From: Candidatus Poribacteria bacterium
Lineage (GTDB): Bacteria > Poribacteria > WGA-4E > WGA-3G
Reading direction: 5' to 3'
DNA: 64,000 nt
Assembly (NCBI GenBank): GCA_028824125.1
Contig: JAPPES010000159.1
Span: 1 to 64,000, forward strand
Part shown: positions 53,801-62,676 of the stretch, in pieces
Layout: every line of letters starts with the position of its first letter
How positions within the stretch are numbered: position 1 is the stretch's first letter
Made by a program: the position numbers and the translations under genes
The notes under the pieces: generated by a model
Told to the model about the DNA's origin: nothing
The model's input: only the letters and a program-made list of their open reading frames with translations
Databases searched by the model: none

Positions 53801-56435
53801 TCTGGCGAAGGCTACGGGGAAAGTGCGGTTTCGTGATTTCATTCCCGGACGCACCGTGCGTGAAGAAAACGGACTCTGGATAGTGCAACAGGTTGCTGAA
53901 CACCTCGACCAACCGAAGTATAAGGTTAAAACTGTCCAACACCCTGAATGCAAGCTGCAGCCAGACGAACTTCTCACCGAGAAACAGTATCAAGAAAACC
54001 GTGAACGTTTTCCTGGGTTTGAGGTAGAACCTATTGCCTATGAGGTTACCAAAGTGACCCGACCCGATGTCATTGAGGCAAACGCCGGAACAGATGCGCC
54101 GTTACAAGAAGGACAGTATCTCACAGAACACGAATACAGCATCTATTTTCACAAGTTTTCCCCGTTCCGATGCTCTGAAGCACACTATCGTGTAAAAAGT
54201 GTAAAACATCCAGATACTTCGCTGAAGACAGGCACACTATTGACAGAAAGCGAGGCGGAAACATGGCGTGCCGAGATTCGCCCGTTTGAGGGTGAATGGG
54301 TGTATCAAACGAAAAAAGGCGCAATTCTTACCGAAAGTGAATATTTACAGAAGCAGAACAGTGGTAAAGCGGAAATGATGTATCAAATTCAGAAGGTAAC
54401 ACATGCCAGCTGTCCGTTTAAGGAAGGGAAACTACTCTCTCCAGAGGAAGAAAGTCAGTACCATTTAGAACTTGACGACCCTGTCTATACTGTAACTGAA
54501 GTCAGCGATGAAATTGACTTGACTGTAGGGGAAGAACTAAATGCTGCAGAATTCCGTCGCGCACAGGAGACATTCAGAACATTTGATGTGCAACGTCCGT
54601 CAACGCAGTTTTATCGTGTGACACAAGTCATGCACCCGGAATGCCCGCTAAAACCTGATGAACTCATTGAAGTCGGAAAATTAGAGGCACTTCAGGATAA
54701 ATTCAGCGGGTTTACCGAAGAACGACTCAAGTATCGGATTACCGCTGTGCATCATCCCAAATGTAAAATGGAACTTGAGACACTGCTTACTGAAAATGAG
54801 AAAAAAGCAGTATTGAAGGAATTCCCTGGTTTCGAGGTTGATGTTACCAAGAATGAAGATGGTCTTGAGGTTGAACGGCTTTACCGGGTTATCGCCTCAC
54901 ATCACGCTGACTTTCCCGTTGCCGTTGATGAACTCATCACGCCGTCCGAGTCTAATCGATACCGACGAACCTATAAAGGATTTGATTTTGAGAAACTTTA
55001 CCTATACGTGCCTGAGGGAACTGAAGATGAAGAAACTTTGACAGAAGCCGACTACAAGGCACTTGTTAAACAGCATCGAGACACAGATACACCACTACCT
55101 GATGTAAAACTGGTTTATCACGTCCTCGCTGTTCATCATGCCGATTGTCCCTTCACTGCTGAACAGCAGATTGACGAGGATGAATATAAATTCGCACAAC
55201 GGCTTTACAAAGGTTTTGATACCGAACGCGTCTACAAGGTAACGGGTTTAGCCGAAACGGATACAGAAGTCGCTATGGGTGATATTCTTAGTGATGCTGA
55301 CTATAAAAAAGAAGCGGCTTCCACTTCAAAGAATACTTATCAAGTGACAAAAGTGATACACCCAAACTGCACACTTACTGTTGGTGAAGAATTGAAAGAT
55401 TGGGAATATGCCACAGCACTTGAACAGTATGCAGGTGTTGAGGTAGATGGCTTAATTGAAACCTTCCGAATCGATATTGACATCACAGGTGGTGGAAGTG
55501 TCTCACACCTTATTCCCGCTGGTTATTTAGTTTCTGTTAAGGATGGAGAACGTGTGAAAACACAACATTCGTTGGCAGAATTGCAGGAAAAAACGACAAA
55601 CCTTGACATTGTTGCTGGTATCCCGCGTGTGACGGAGCTGTTTGAAGCACGGCGCCCGAAACGCGAAGATGCTGCTGAAATTGCTGAGATTGATGGGCAT
55701 GTACAACTCACCGGACAGAAAGCTGGCGTGCCTCAATACCGAATCGTAGATGGGGCAACCAAAAGCCGCTTATATTCTATTCCAGACGAGAAACGCCGTG
55801 TTGACGATGGCGACTGGGTCAAAGCGGGAGAACCTCTAACGGATGGATATCTCAACCCACACGATATTCTCGCCATTGGTAGAACCATCCTTAACGGACA
55901 CTCTCTTGAGGGTGAAGAAGCACTTTGGGCATATCTCGTGGATGAGGTGCAAACAGTTTATCCGACCAACAATATCAATGATAAACACGTGGAAGTGATT
56001 GTGCGGCAGATGCTTCAAAAGATACGTATTCTAACTATTGGGGATACAAAGTTCTACGCGAACGATGAAGTCAGTCGACATAAGTTCCATGCTGAGAATA
56101 GGCGCGTTGAACAAGATGGCGGTACGCCCGCAACAGGTGAACCTGTCTTGCAAAGTATCAGCAAAGCATCGCTTAGTACGGATAGTTTTATCTCTGCAGC
56201 AAGTTTCCAACAGACACCTAAAGTTCTCACCGATGCCGCTGTTGAAGGGCAAACGGATCTGCTTACGGGGTTGAAAGAAAACGTCATCCTTGGACGTCTC
56301 ATTCCAGCAGGGACAGGTTTCTCTGAGTGGCAAGAACTTGAAGTATCAGGTGACGCAATTGCTGATCCAGAACCAGAAGAACTGCCTGAACCAGTTTCTG
56401 AGCCTGAAGCCATTATCGAGACGGTTGAAGAATAA
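50814..56435 (+). CDS. rpoC: RNA polymerase beta' subunit with a giant repeat-filled trigger-loop insertion
   Basis: 1873 residues against about 1200-1400 usually. N-terminal zinc site (CDCGEIKK...FECSCGKYK...ICDQCG), clamp, catalytic NADFDGDQMAVH (about 480-491), bridge helix and trigger loop start GEPGTQLTMRTFHTGGV (to V984). The insertion (SI3 position) runs about 985-1597, after which DIVAGIPRVTELFEARRPK resumes the conserved core. E. coli SI3 is about 188 residues. Residues about 1036-1545 consist of about 13 degenerate units with the pattern Y-x-V-x-x-V-x-H-P-x-C-x-L-x-x-x-E-L-L-T-E-x-E plus a helical tail ending in F-x-G-F. Flanking segments look like normal SI3. C-terminus acidic (EPEELPEPVSEPEAIIETVEE). 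Frame is continuous and the core motifs are intact, so the gene is functional. Confidence 0.97.
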   Translation: MADKENRFNRISISIASPEQIKDWAKRTACKRRNPASEKKWKCPEKDTCDCGEIKKAETINYRSFRPEQQGLFCEATFGPQKDFECSCGKYKRIKHKGLICDQCGVEVTKSQVRRERLGYIKLATPVSHIWFFKGIPSRLGTFLELASRQVERVLYFEAFIVTEVMDDSCGLVEKDILTESEMNAKLREHPDSFQAGTGAEAIQELLRKIDLPEDVKKFTEELEATSSHQKKVKLSKQLKMVAGFDKAEMHPDWMILDVLPVISPDLRPLVSLEGGRFATSDLNDLYRRVINRNNRLQKLIDLRSPEVILRNEKRMLQESVDAFLDNGRHGRRVTGPGKRALKSLSDILKGKVGRFRQNLLGKRVDYSGRSVIVVGPELELHQCGVPKLMAVELFKPFIIEKLLASGEVQTIKRGKYMTEHVTPDSPVWEALEEVIADHPVLLNRPPTLHRLGIQAFMPVLVEGKSIRIPPLVCKAFNADFDGDQMAVHVPLSIEARAEAKLLLLSSGNILKPSHGEPITVPELDMILGASFLTKALPEHHKRAEQLHAAYTAKSEDAESDAVFSSLDSENWAKRRFTSVDEVTHAHGCGTLKLHDSVSLFFKGHREPILTTVGRVIFNEVLPHTNGTASLTWKDETTGIELPFFNEEARSQRLSQLIKRCFNELGTAETVSLLDRLQKLSFEYATRSGISPGIKDYLIPLDKTEILAEASKQIERLSEEKNLEAEELENQKIRIWYDASEKIEEAMFTALPATETYLVEQGKEVEGFSPVHLMADSGARARKNPFIQISAIVGLKSKQSGEILSTPIQSSYREGLDVLDYFTSTYGSRKGLVDTAMKTAASGYLTRKLVDVAQDVMITEEDCGTTHGILKFTTDAGAIGFKISGRITVDPVIHPATEEILIESDTLITPQMAQVIEEAEVPSVRVRSILTCETEKGVCAACYGADLTSGQRANVGEAIGIIAAQSIGEPGTQLTMRTFHTGGVVEDMSERLARKILAKATGKVRFRDFIPGRTVREENGLWIVQQVAEHLDQPKYKVKTVQHPECKLQPDELLTEKQYQENRERFPGFEVEPIAYEVTKVTRPDVIEANAGTDAPLQEGQYLTEHEYSIYFHKFSPFRCSEAHYRVKSVKHPDTSLKTGTLLTESEAETWRAEIRPFEGEWVYQTKKGAILTESEYLQKQNSGKAEMMYQIQKVTHASCPFKEGKLLSPEEESQYHLELDDPVYTVTEVSDEIDLTVGEELNAAEFRRAQETFRTFDVQRPSTQFYRVTQVMHPECPLKPDELIEVGKLEALQDKFSGFTEERLKYRITAVHHPKCKMELETLLTENEKKAVLKEFPGFEVDVTKNEDGLEVERLYRVIASHHADFPVAVDELITPSESNRYRRTYKGFDFEKLYLYVPEGTEDEETLTEADYKALVKQHRDTDTPLPDVKLVYHVLAVHHADCPFTAEQQIDEDEYKFAQRLYKGFDTERVYKVTGLAETDTEVAMGDILSDADYKKEAASTSKNTYQVTKVIHPNCTLTVGEELKDWEYATALEQYAGVEVDGLIETFRIDIDITGGGSVSHLIPAGYLVSVKDGERVKTQHSLAELQEKTTNLDIVAGIPRVTELFEARRPKREDAAEIAEIDGHVQLTGQKAGVPQYRIVDGATKSRLYSIPDEKRRVDDGDWVKAGEPLTDGYLNPHDILAIGRTILNGHSLEGEEALWAYLVDEVQTVYPTNNINDKHVEVIVRQMLQKIRILTIGDTKFYANDEVSRHKFHAENRRVEQDGGTPATGEPVLQSISKASLSTDSFISAASFQQTPKVLTDAAVEGQTDLLTGLKENVILGRLIPAGTGFSEWQELEVSGDAIADPEPEELPEPVSEPEAIIETVEE

Positions 56436-56458
56436 TCTCCGATTGCCAAATTACTTAT

Positions 56459-56484
56459 AGGGCGGGGCCTCTGTGCCTCGCCCT
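56459..56484. terminator. bidirectional terminator between rpoC and fumC
   Basis: 10-bp stem agggcggggc/gcctcgccct (one G-U) with a 6-nt loop, followed by atttcgtt. It lies between convergent genes and can serve both. Confidence 0.75.
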
Positions 56485-56514
56485 ATTTCGTTAAGTGCTA
56501 ATTACTTGGAAATA

Positions 56515-57906
56515 TTATAGATTCGGCGCAACCATTTCCCTCGGGACAACAAGCGCATCAAATTCTTCCGCTGTTAACACACCCTCTTCAACGGCTACGT
56601 CGCGGAGTGTAGTCCCTTCCCGATGCGCCTTTTGTGCAAGTTTTGCCGCCGCATCGTACCCTATCTGTGGTGTCAACGCTGTCACCAACATCAAAGACGC
56701 TTCCAGATAACCAGCAATAGCAGATGTGTTCGCTTCAATCCCAACAACGCAATGCTGACGGAACGCATCACACGCATCCGATAACAACCGAATCGATTGT
56801 AGGCTATTGAAGGCTATCACAGGCATAAATACGTTCAATTCAAAGTTGCCTGCACTGCCAGCGAGTGAAATCGTTGTATCATTCCCAATCACTTGTGCGC
56901 AAACCATTGTCATCGCCTCACACTGTGTCGGATTAACTTTGCCGGGCATAATGGAACTTCCAGGTTCGTTTTCGGGCAGAATCAATTCGCCGATACCGCA
57001 TCGGGGACCGCTCCCTAACCACCGAATATCGTTTGCAATCTTATACAAGGCACAAGCGAAACGTTTCATAGCACCGCTTGCGGATACGAGTGCATCTCTA
57101 CTTCCTAATGCTTCGAACTTATTCGGTGCGCTCACATAAGGATGTCCTGTGCGTTTCGCGATACGAGATGCTACCGCGTCCGCATAATCTGGGTGCGTAT
57201 TCAACCCTGTTCCGACTGCCGTGCCACCGATCGGAAGTTCATAGAGATGTGACAACGTATTTCTAATCGCTTCCTGCGCATGTGCTACCTGTTGCACATA
57301 TCCGCTGAATACTTGTCCTAATGTCAAAGGCGTTGCATCCATCAGATGCGTCCTGCCTGTTTTTACAATATCTGAAAATTCCTGTGCTTTATCTTCCAAT
57401 GCGCCTTGTAATGCAGCAGCTGCGGGCAACAAACGTTCAACGCACTGCGTAACAACCGCTATATGAATTGCAGTCGGAAAAACATCGTTTGTTGACTGCG
57501 AACGGTTGACATGATCATTCGGATGTACAGGGGATTTCATACCACGACTACCACCTGCAAGTTCATTTGCACGGTTTGCGATAACTTCGTTGATATTCAT
57601 GTGTGTCTGTGTGCCACTACCTGTTTGCCAAATCCGAAGCGGAAACTGGTCTGCAAGGTTGCCATTAGCCACTTCGTCTGCAGCACGGCAGATGAGTTCC
57701 GCTATTTCTGGGGTAATACCACCGAGTTCGGCATTGACGGTAGCGGCTGCGTGCTTAATAATGGCAAGTGCTCGGATGAATGTAGGTGGGAAATGCTCAT
57801 CTCCGATGTCAAAATTGATATATGCCCGCTGTGTCTGTGCACCCCAATATGCATCCGCTGGCACTTCTACATCGCCTAAACTATCTTTTTCTGTTCGTGT
57901 TTTCAT
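56515..57906 (-). CDS. fumC: fumarate hydratase class II
   Basis: 463 residues from the ATG with GAGGA 5 bases upstream. Interconverts fumarate and malate in the TCA cycle. Family motifs: [54 protein letters not shown], the mobile-loop signature [20 protein letters not shown] with the catalytic Ser, and the class II C-terminus [21 protein letters not shown]. Aspartase is the only close alternative; the N-x-x-Q-C-E-A and TLRDVA details fit fumarase. Convergent with rpoC. Confidence 0.95.
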   Translation of the reverse strand: MKTRTEKDSLGDVEVPADAYWGAQTQRAYINFDIGDEHFPPTFIRALAIIKHAAATVNAELGGITPEIAELICRAADEVANGNLADQFPLRIWQTGSGTQTHMNINEVIANRANELAGGSRGMKSPVHPNDHVNRSQSTNDVFPTAIHIAVVTQCVERLLPAAAALQGALEDKAQEFSDIVKTGRTHLMDATPLTLGQVFSGYVQQVAHAQEAIRNTLSHLYELPIGGTAVGTGLNTHPDYADAVASRIAKRTGHPYVSAPNKFEALGSRDALVSASGAMKRFACALYKIANDIRWLGSGPRCGIGELILPENEPGSSIMPGKVNPTQCEAMTMVCAQVIGNDTTISLAGSAGNFELNVFMPVIAFNSLQSIRLLSDACDAFRQHCVVGIEANTSAIAGYLEASLMLVTALTPQIGYDAAAKLAQKAHREGTTLRDVAVEEGVLTAEEFDALVVPREMVAPNL

Positions 57907-58024
57907 CAAATTCCTCTAATATTTAATTGCGTTTTATGTTTAGCGAATTCAATTTTAATGCAAAAAATGGGTATGTGTCAAGCAATAGGATTTTAGTTTC
58001 CAGAACTCGTCATCGGAATAAACG

Positions 58025-58053
58025 TGACATTTTTTATTCCGTATGGTATGCTT
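58025..58053 (+). promoter_or_regulatory. predicted promoter of the LamG gene
   Basis: GTGACA (58025-58030), 17-bp spacer, TATGCT (58048-58053). The predicted +1 near 58060 gives a leader of about 54 nt ending with GGAGG. Confidence 0.55.
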
Positions 58054-58113
58054 AATTTCAATTACAGCAGTTGTTGGAAATCTTAACCCCAATTAATAAT
58101 GGAGGTAGTAACC

Positions 58114-58902
58114 ATGAAACGCTTGTTACACACTTTCGTATGGGTCTTGTCTGTGTCTTTTTTACTCAGTTTTTCTCTTTCTACGGCATTCGGGCAGGGA
58201 GAAGGGAAAGAAGATTTGATTGGGCATTGGACATTTGAAAAAGGGGATGAACTGAAAGACCTTACAGGTCATTTTGGTGATATTGAGCTCAAAGGGGCAC
58301 AGGTCAAAGATGGCCAATTGCACCTGGGTGACAATAAATGGGCACTGACAACAGGATACAAAGGTCCGGATATCGGTCCTGATAAAACTTTGGTCACCTG
58401 GCTCTATTTAGACGACCTTAACATCAGAAGAGGTGCAACAATCGCAGTAAATAAGAGCAGTTCGGACATGTTTGATGCTATTGTTTACGCAGAAAGGCAT
58501 GAAAAACATTGGATGGCCGGTAGTAGTTTCTTTAGACGTACCCCGAATGTAGCTTATGGACCTGCGGAGACGGAAACGGGTAAACTCATTCAATTAGCAA
58601 TTTCCTATGAAGATGATGGCGGCAACGCGAAAATTATGATATATCGTAATGGCGAGATAATCGGAGACTATACGCAAGGGCCAATTAGAACTTGGGTAGA
58701 GGGTGATGTGGAAGCTCTCTTTGGTCCCCGCGCCCTCATCGGTGGCACAGCTCACGGTTGGATAGTTGCACGCGTTGAAGATGCCAGAATCTACAACACC
58801 GTTCTCAGTGAGGATGAGATTAATAACTTGACCGAGAACATACTTGATGTGAAAGCGAATGGTAAGCTCGCCACGACGTGGGGTGCCATAAAAAATAAGT
58901 AG
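58114..58902 (+). CDS. exported LamG/concanavalin-like protein with TTxWxxIK tail
   Basis: 262 residues from the ATG with GGAGG 8 bases upstream. Signal peptide about 1-28 (LLSFSLSTAFGQ). One jelly-roll LamG-like domain (LIGHWTFEKGDELKDLTGHFGD, LVTWLYLDD, ARVEDARIYNTVLSEDEI). The end, VKANGKLATTWGAIK then NK, matches tails of the propeller protein and the other LamG proteins here. LamG folds usually bind glycans or proteins; the role here is probably extracellular adhesion or carbohydrate contact (inference). Confidence 0.88.
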   Translation: MKRLLHTFVWVLSVSFLLSFSLSTAFGQGEGKEDLIGHWTFEKGDELKDLTGHFGDIELKGAQVKDGQLHLGDNKWALTTGYKGPDIGPDKTLVTWLYLDDLNIRRGATIAVNKSSSDMFDAIVYAERHEKHWMAGSSFFRRTPNVAYGPAETETGKLIQLAISYEDDGGNAKIMIYRNGEIIGDYTQGPIRTWVEGDVEALFGPRALIGGTAHGWIVARVEDARIYNTVLSEDEINNLTENILDVKANGKLATTWGAIKNK

Positions 58903-58916
58903 GTACTTACTTGTAA

Positions 58917-59138
58917 GCGCGTTTTGATGAAGATTAAGTCTTAATTTCGCTCCTTTTCTGTCTACACGAGACAGGTATTCGCCGCTGCTGGCGAGGCGGG
59001 GAATCATGGCGAATACCTTATGTGTATTCGCCAAATGGCAAGGTCCCCATAGCGATAGCGTGTGGGGAGACTACCGTTGATTTCTTTCTAACCTCGCCAC
59101 ATTACCGATTTATTTACTTAAACTTCATATAAGCGCGC
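58917..59138. mobile_element. 222-bp inverted-repeat element with a different TIR
   Basis: Ends gcgcgttttgatgaagatta and the inverse of taaacttcatataagcgcgc share GCGCG, ATGAAG and TTAAGT. The interior (gctggcgaggcggggaatc, taccgttgatttctttc, taacctcgcc) matches the interior of the TA-flanked copy 4, whose ends are unrelated. A scrap of this family lies at about 18794. Confidence 0.65.
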
Positions 59139-59158
59139 CCGATCAACTTTAAGGAAAT

Positions 59159-60700
59159 ATGAATTTGAACACCGTCCACACACTTGGCACAGGCACAGCA
59201 CTATTTATTGATGATGCTCTCATTGCCTCTAAGCAAGGTGTGAAACGCACATTACATCCATGTATAAAGCATGAAGTTCCCGTGCTTGAACCTGATCCGA
59301 ACAATCCGTGGGAACACGGCGGACCAGACCAATCCAGACGTGTGCACCTCTACGGCACAACGATGTTCGATGCAGCGTACGGGAAATACCGTATGTGGTA
59401 TATGTGTCGCATGGGACCGCACTGGCGGTTTAAAGCAAACGAGATTCCTGGACTTTACGTGCCCCGTCCAGATCGCAATCCCTCAACATACAGAGGAAAA
59501 ACCCACGATAAATATGGACGCAAGTTTGTTGAAAATGATCGAGGTGATCTCACATGTTATGCTGAAAGTAATGACGGATTGACGTGGACAAAACCAAATC
59601 TCGGTCTCTTTGAATTCAATGGAAATCCAAACAATAACATCGTGTGGGACCTACATGGAGCGTGCGTATTTCGTGATGACGATGAATCGGACCCGCAAAA
59701 ACGGTATAAGATGATCGGTTTTTGTAGGCGGTATCGCAATGTGTTCTTGCTTACATCACCTGATGGTATCCGTTGGGATGACTCAGACTATTTGGAACCA
59801 GTGGCAGACCGAAACAACGAAGGCGCATTCAATGTTATCTATGATAACCAAACCTCTCTGTTCCGTGCTTATGCACTGATACGTGGTAACGATAAAGATG
59901 CACGACGCATGATAGCATACACCGAAAGTCCTGCATTAGAGGGACCTTGGAAGCCGCTTGAACCGATGTTTGGTGCATCAGACCAAGACGACGAAATTGG
60001 TGTAGAGAGGTATGGTGCTGATCGTGCTGAAATCCACAATATGTCAGGTTTCCTCTATCACAACATCTATATCGGTATTGCTGGCGTGTTGTATGTAACG
60101 GGGCCAGGTGCAGCAGAGCATGAAATTCCCGTTGATGGACCGATTGACGCGCAATTGGTCTGCAGCCGAGACGGATTTAATTGGGATTATCCCGACTCAG
60201 ATAGAACTCCGATTATTCCACGTGGTGAAAGCGGCACTTATGATACCGGTATGATTATGGGAACTGCCACACAACCCATCATCACAGACGATAAAATTCA
60301 CTGGTATTATACCGGCACTGAACACACCCACGGCGCTGCAATGAAGGATAGGCACAAGGCAATTGGACTGGCAAAATGGCGATTAGATGGTTTTGTTTCT
60401 CTTGATGCTGATGAAACAGAAGGCGTAGTTGAAACCGTCCCGTTGCAGATACCGAACGGTGGACTTGAAATTAATGCGGACGCAAACGGGGGACGGATTG
60501 GTGTGGAGGTTTTAACTGCTGATGGTCAGGTTCAATCCGGTTTTTCAATTGATGACTGTGTGCCATTGACAAGTGACGATATACGCCATTCGGTGCAATG
60601 GAAGTCGGCAAAGTTAGCGGACGCTGAGCAACCGATGCGGCTCCGTTTTGTGCTGAATCGTTCAAGGCTTTATGCTTTTCGTGTAGGTGTTAATAACTAA
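59159..60700 (+). CDS. GH32/43-like five-bladed beta-propeller protein, putative glycosidase
   Basis: 513 residues with AAGGA upstream. Tandem segments such as GKYRMWYMCR, TCYAESNDGLTWTKPNLG, RYKMIGFCRRYRNVFLLTSPDGIRWDD and AQLVCSRDGFNWDY are the S-x-D-G-x-x-W blade pattern of GH32/GH43/GH130-like propellers. N-terminal ALFIDDALI and the C-terminal small beta domain suit this family, which includes uncharacterised members common in Planctomycetes and Poribacteria. No signal peptide. Acid residues needed for hydrolysis could not be matched with confidence, so enzymatic activity is inferred only. Confidence 0.75.
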   Translation: MNLNTVHTLGTGTALFIDDALIASKQGVKRTLHPCIKHEVPVLEPDPNNPWEHGGPDQSRRVHLYGTTMFDAAYGKYRMWYMCRMGPHWRFKANEIPGLYVPRPDRNPSTYRGKTHDKYGRKFVENDRGDLTCYAESNDGLTWTKPNLGLFEFNGNPNNNIVWDLHGACVFRDDDESDPQKRYKMIGFCRRYRNVFLLTSPDGIRWDDSDYLEPVADRNNEGAFNVIYDNQTSLFRAYALIRGNDKDARRMIAYTESPALEGPWKPLEPMFGASDQDDEIGVERYGADRAEIHNMSGFLYHNIYIGIAGVLYVTGPGAAEHEIPVDGPIDAQLVCSRDGFNWDYPDSDRTPIIPRGESGTYDTGMIMGTATQPIITDDKIHWYYTGTEHTHGAAMKDRHKAIGLAKWRLDGFVSLDADETEGVVETVPLQIPNGGLEINADANGGRIGVEVLTADGQVQSGFSIDDCVPLTSDDIRHSVQWKSAKLADAEQPMRLRFVLNRSRLYAFRVGVNN

Positions 60701-60734
60701 TAGCAACATTTGTAATAAAACGAGCAATTTGCAA

Positions 60735-62093
60735 TCATTTGCCAACATTTGAATCTAATTCCTTCGCCTTATCAAAATCTGCTTTTGCTGCTTCTTTCTC
60801 TCCAAGTGCCTCTTTTGCGAGTCCTCGTGCATGGTAGTAGTATGCCTTTTCAGGATTGATCTGAATAGTTTTGTCAAAGTCAATGATTGCTTCTTTATAT
60901 AAACGTTGCGCTTTCTCTAAATTTCCTCGTTTAGATTCAAAATTACCAAAAAACATCCTCACATTCCCCCGATTATTATAAATGTTGGCATCTTCCGGAT
61001 TAATTTTAATCGCCTTATCAAAGTCGACTATTGCCCCATGATAGTCACCAAGCTTGTATTTCGCTGTTCCTCGAGAGTTGTAAGGTTCAGCATCTTCAGG
61101 TGTGAGTTTTATAGATTTATCAAAGTCAGTTATTGCTTCTTTATAGTCCTTTCGTAGCAATTTTACAACGCCTCGACTATGGATTGCTTTGGCTGCGGTA
61201 TCTTCAAAGCCAAGTGTTATCCCCTGTTTGAAAGCCGTTTCTAAGTCGGTTATTGCACCTTCGTGATCACCAAGTAGCAACTTTGTCTCTCCACGGTAAA
61301 GGTAAACGTGCATAAAGTCAGGATTCAACTGGATAGCTTTATTGAATTTAGCTAACGCTTCTTGATAATCTTTCGCATAGTACTTAATCTTTCCGTGTTT
61401 ATAGTTGACATAAGCACGAATACAAGGTCGTTTATTCCAATCTCCTATTGGTTCGATTGGCTCTACAGAAGCGAGCAATACCTTGAGTGTATTTGATGGG
61501 ATTTCGTAACTATGTTTTTCATTTGGATTGGAGGCGATATGAACCCCAACGACATGCCCCTTATTGTTTAGTAAAGGACTTCCGCTATTTCCAAAAGTCG
61601 TATTTACTGATGTATAGATCCTTCCGTCACCATCTCTAATCTTAAGAATTTTACCTGCCGTTGCTATGTATTTTCGGTCAGGGTAACCCACGGAATAAAC
61701 GAGTTCACCTTTTTGAGCAGTATCACTATTCCCGAGGTGAAGCGGGGTTCCTTCCCCAGTGATTTTTAAAATGACGAGATCGTGTTTAACATCATGCCCA
61801 GCTATTCCTTCTACTGTCCATTCCATTTTTCTATCTTCCGATTTCACGTGAATAGTTTTGGAACCTGCGACACCGTGAATGTTGGTCACAATCTTGTCTG
61901 GAGCAATAAAGAAACCAGTGCCGTATCCAATATCACTCTCTATTCGGACTATTGAGTCTCTTATTTTTTCCGACATTAAGTTCAATGTAGGTGTGATCGG
62001 TTCTTCGGTAACTCTCTGCTGTGGAACAAGCGCACAAGAGAGCAAAAATACTAACGCCAATAAACCTAATAAAACCTTCCTGTTCGTTTTCAT
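60735..62093 (-). CDS. lipoprotein with trypsin-like (DegP-type) domain and TPR repeats
   Basis: 452 residues. Lipobox LLS-C20. Serine protease domain about 40-215 with the full triad: H73 (VTNIHGV), D105 (HDLVILK), S170 (FGNSGSPLL). No PDZ domain. Residues about 235-450 are about six TPR units (YVNYKHGKIKYYAKDYQEALAKFNKAIQLNPD and repeats). A membrane-anchored periplasmic protease that uses TPRs to bind partners is the simplest reading. The GH-like gene converges with it. Confidence 0.9.
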   Translation of the reverse strand: MKTNRKVLLGLLALVFLLSCALVPQQRVTEEPITPTLNLMSEKIRDSIVRIESDIGYGTGFFIAPDKIVTNIHGVAGSKTIHVKSEDRKMEWTVEGIAGHDVKHDLVILKITGEGTPLHLGNSDTAQKGELVYSVGYPDRKYIATAGKILKIRDGDGRIYTSVNTTFGNSGSPLLNNKGHVVGVHIASNPNEKHSYEIPSNTLKVLLASVEPIEPIGDWNKRPCIRAYVNYKHGKIKYYAKDYQEALAKFNKAIQLNPDFMHVYLYRGETKLLLGDHEGAITDLETAFKQGITLGFEDTAAKAIHSRGVVKLLRKDYKEAITDFDKSIKLTPEDAEPYNSRGTAKYKLGDYHGAIVDFDKAIKINPEDANIYNNRGNVRMFFGNFESKRGNLEKAQRLYKEAIIDFDKTIQINPEKAYYYHARGLAKEALGEKEAAKADFDKAKELDSNVGK

Positions 62094-62286
62094 CCGTGGA
62101 AACCTTAATCCTATTAAATCTTATCTCAATTATACATGTGATATGAAGGTGTGTAAAGTTAAATCGCTATAGATTGTATGAAAGGCAACCAAAGTGGATC
62201 CAATGCATATTGTTCCTAATGGAAGTCAGAAACGTTAGTGTATACATCGTGCCAAAATATGGACACTCACAACTTTGTTAAAATAC
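62094..62286. other. intergenic region, no gene seen
   Basis: About 190 bases upstream of the protease gene and the insertion at 62287. No repeat or gene was recognised. Its last 9 bases (ttaaaatac) are the target duplication of the next element. Confidence 0.5.
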
Positions 62287-62574
62287 GGGTGTGTAAAGTT
62301 TTTGTCACTGATTTTTTAGAAATTAACTTGACAAACCAACGTGTTTATGTTAATATAATTATTACATAATAAATAGTGTTCTCAATATACTCAAAATTTC
62401 TAAAAATAAAGAGAAGGAAAATAAAAAATCTGAAAATCACGTCCTAATCCTTTCCCTGATTGACTTCTGCACGTCCCTAGGACGTGCAAAACGTCCTAAT
62501 TCAATGTGCAGATCGGGTAGAACCAGAGTGAAACTCAACGGACAATATGCTCTGGACAAAAACTTTACACACCC
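62287..62574. mobile_element. 288-bp MITE with perfect 20-bp TIRs and 9-bp target duplication
   Basis: gggtgtgtaaagtttttgtc at 62287-62306 is the exact inverse of 62555-62574. A 9-bp direct repeat ttaaaatac flanks it at 62278-62286 and 62575-62583. The AT-rich interior has a short palindrome tgcacgtcc-cta-ggacgtgca but no ORF. A lone end of the same family survives near 39424. This is the best-preserved transposition event in the window. Confidence 0.92.
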
Positions 62575-62583
62575 TTAAAATAC

Positions 62584-62613
62584 TTGACGATTTCCAAAGA
62601 GATATGCTATACT
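62584..62613 (+). promoter_or_regulatory. isolated extended -10 promoter
   Basis: TTGACG (62584-62589), 18-bp spacer, TG-n-TATACT (62608-62613). It points toward the LamG gene 260 bases away, but a hairpin aaaaatgc/gcattttt with a T run follows at 62628-62655, so the immediate transcript may be only about 40 nt. It starts directly at the edge of the 62287 element. Confidence 0.45.
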
Positions 62614-62676
62614 TGTTTAGGTGATCTAAAAATGCATATACTGAAGCATTTTTTTACTTTATGGAATTTATAAAAT

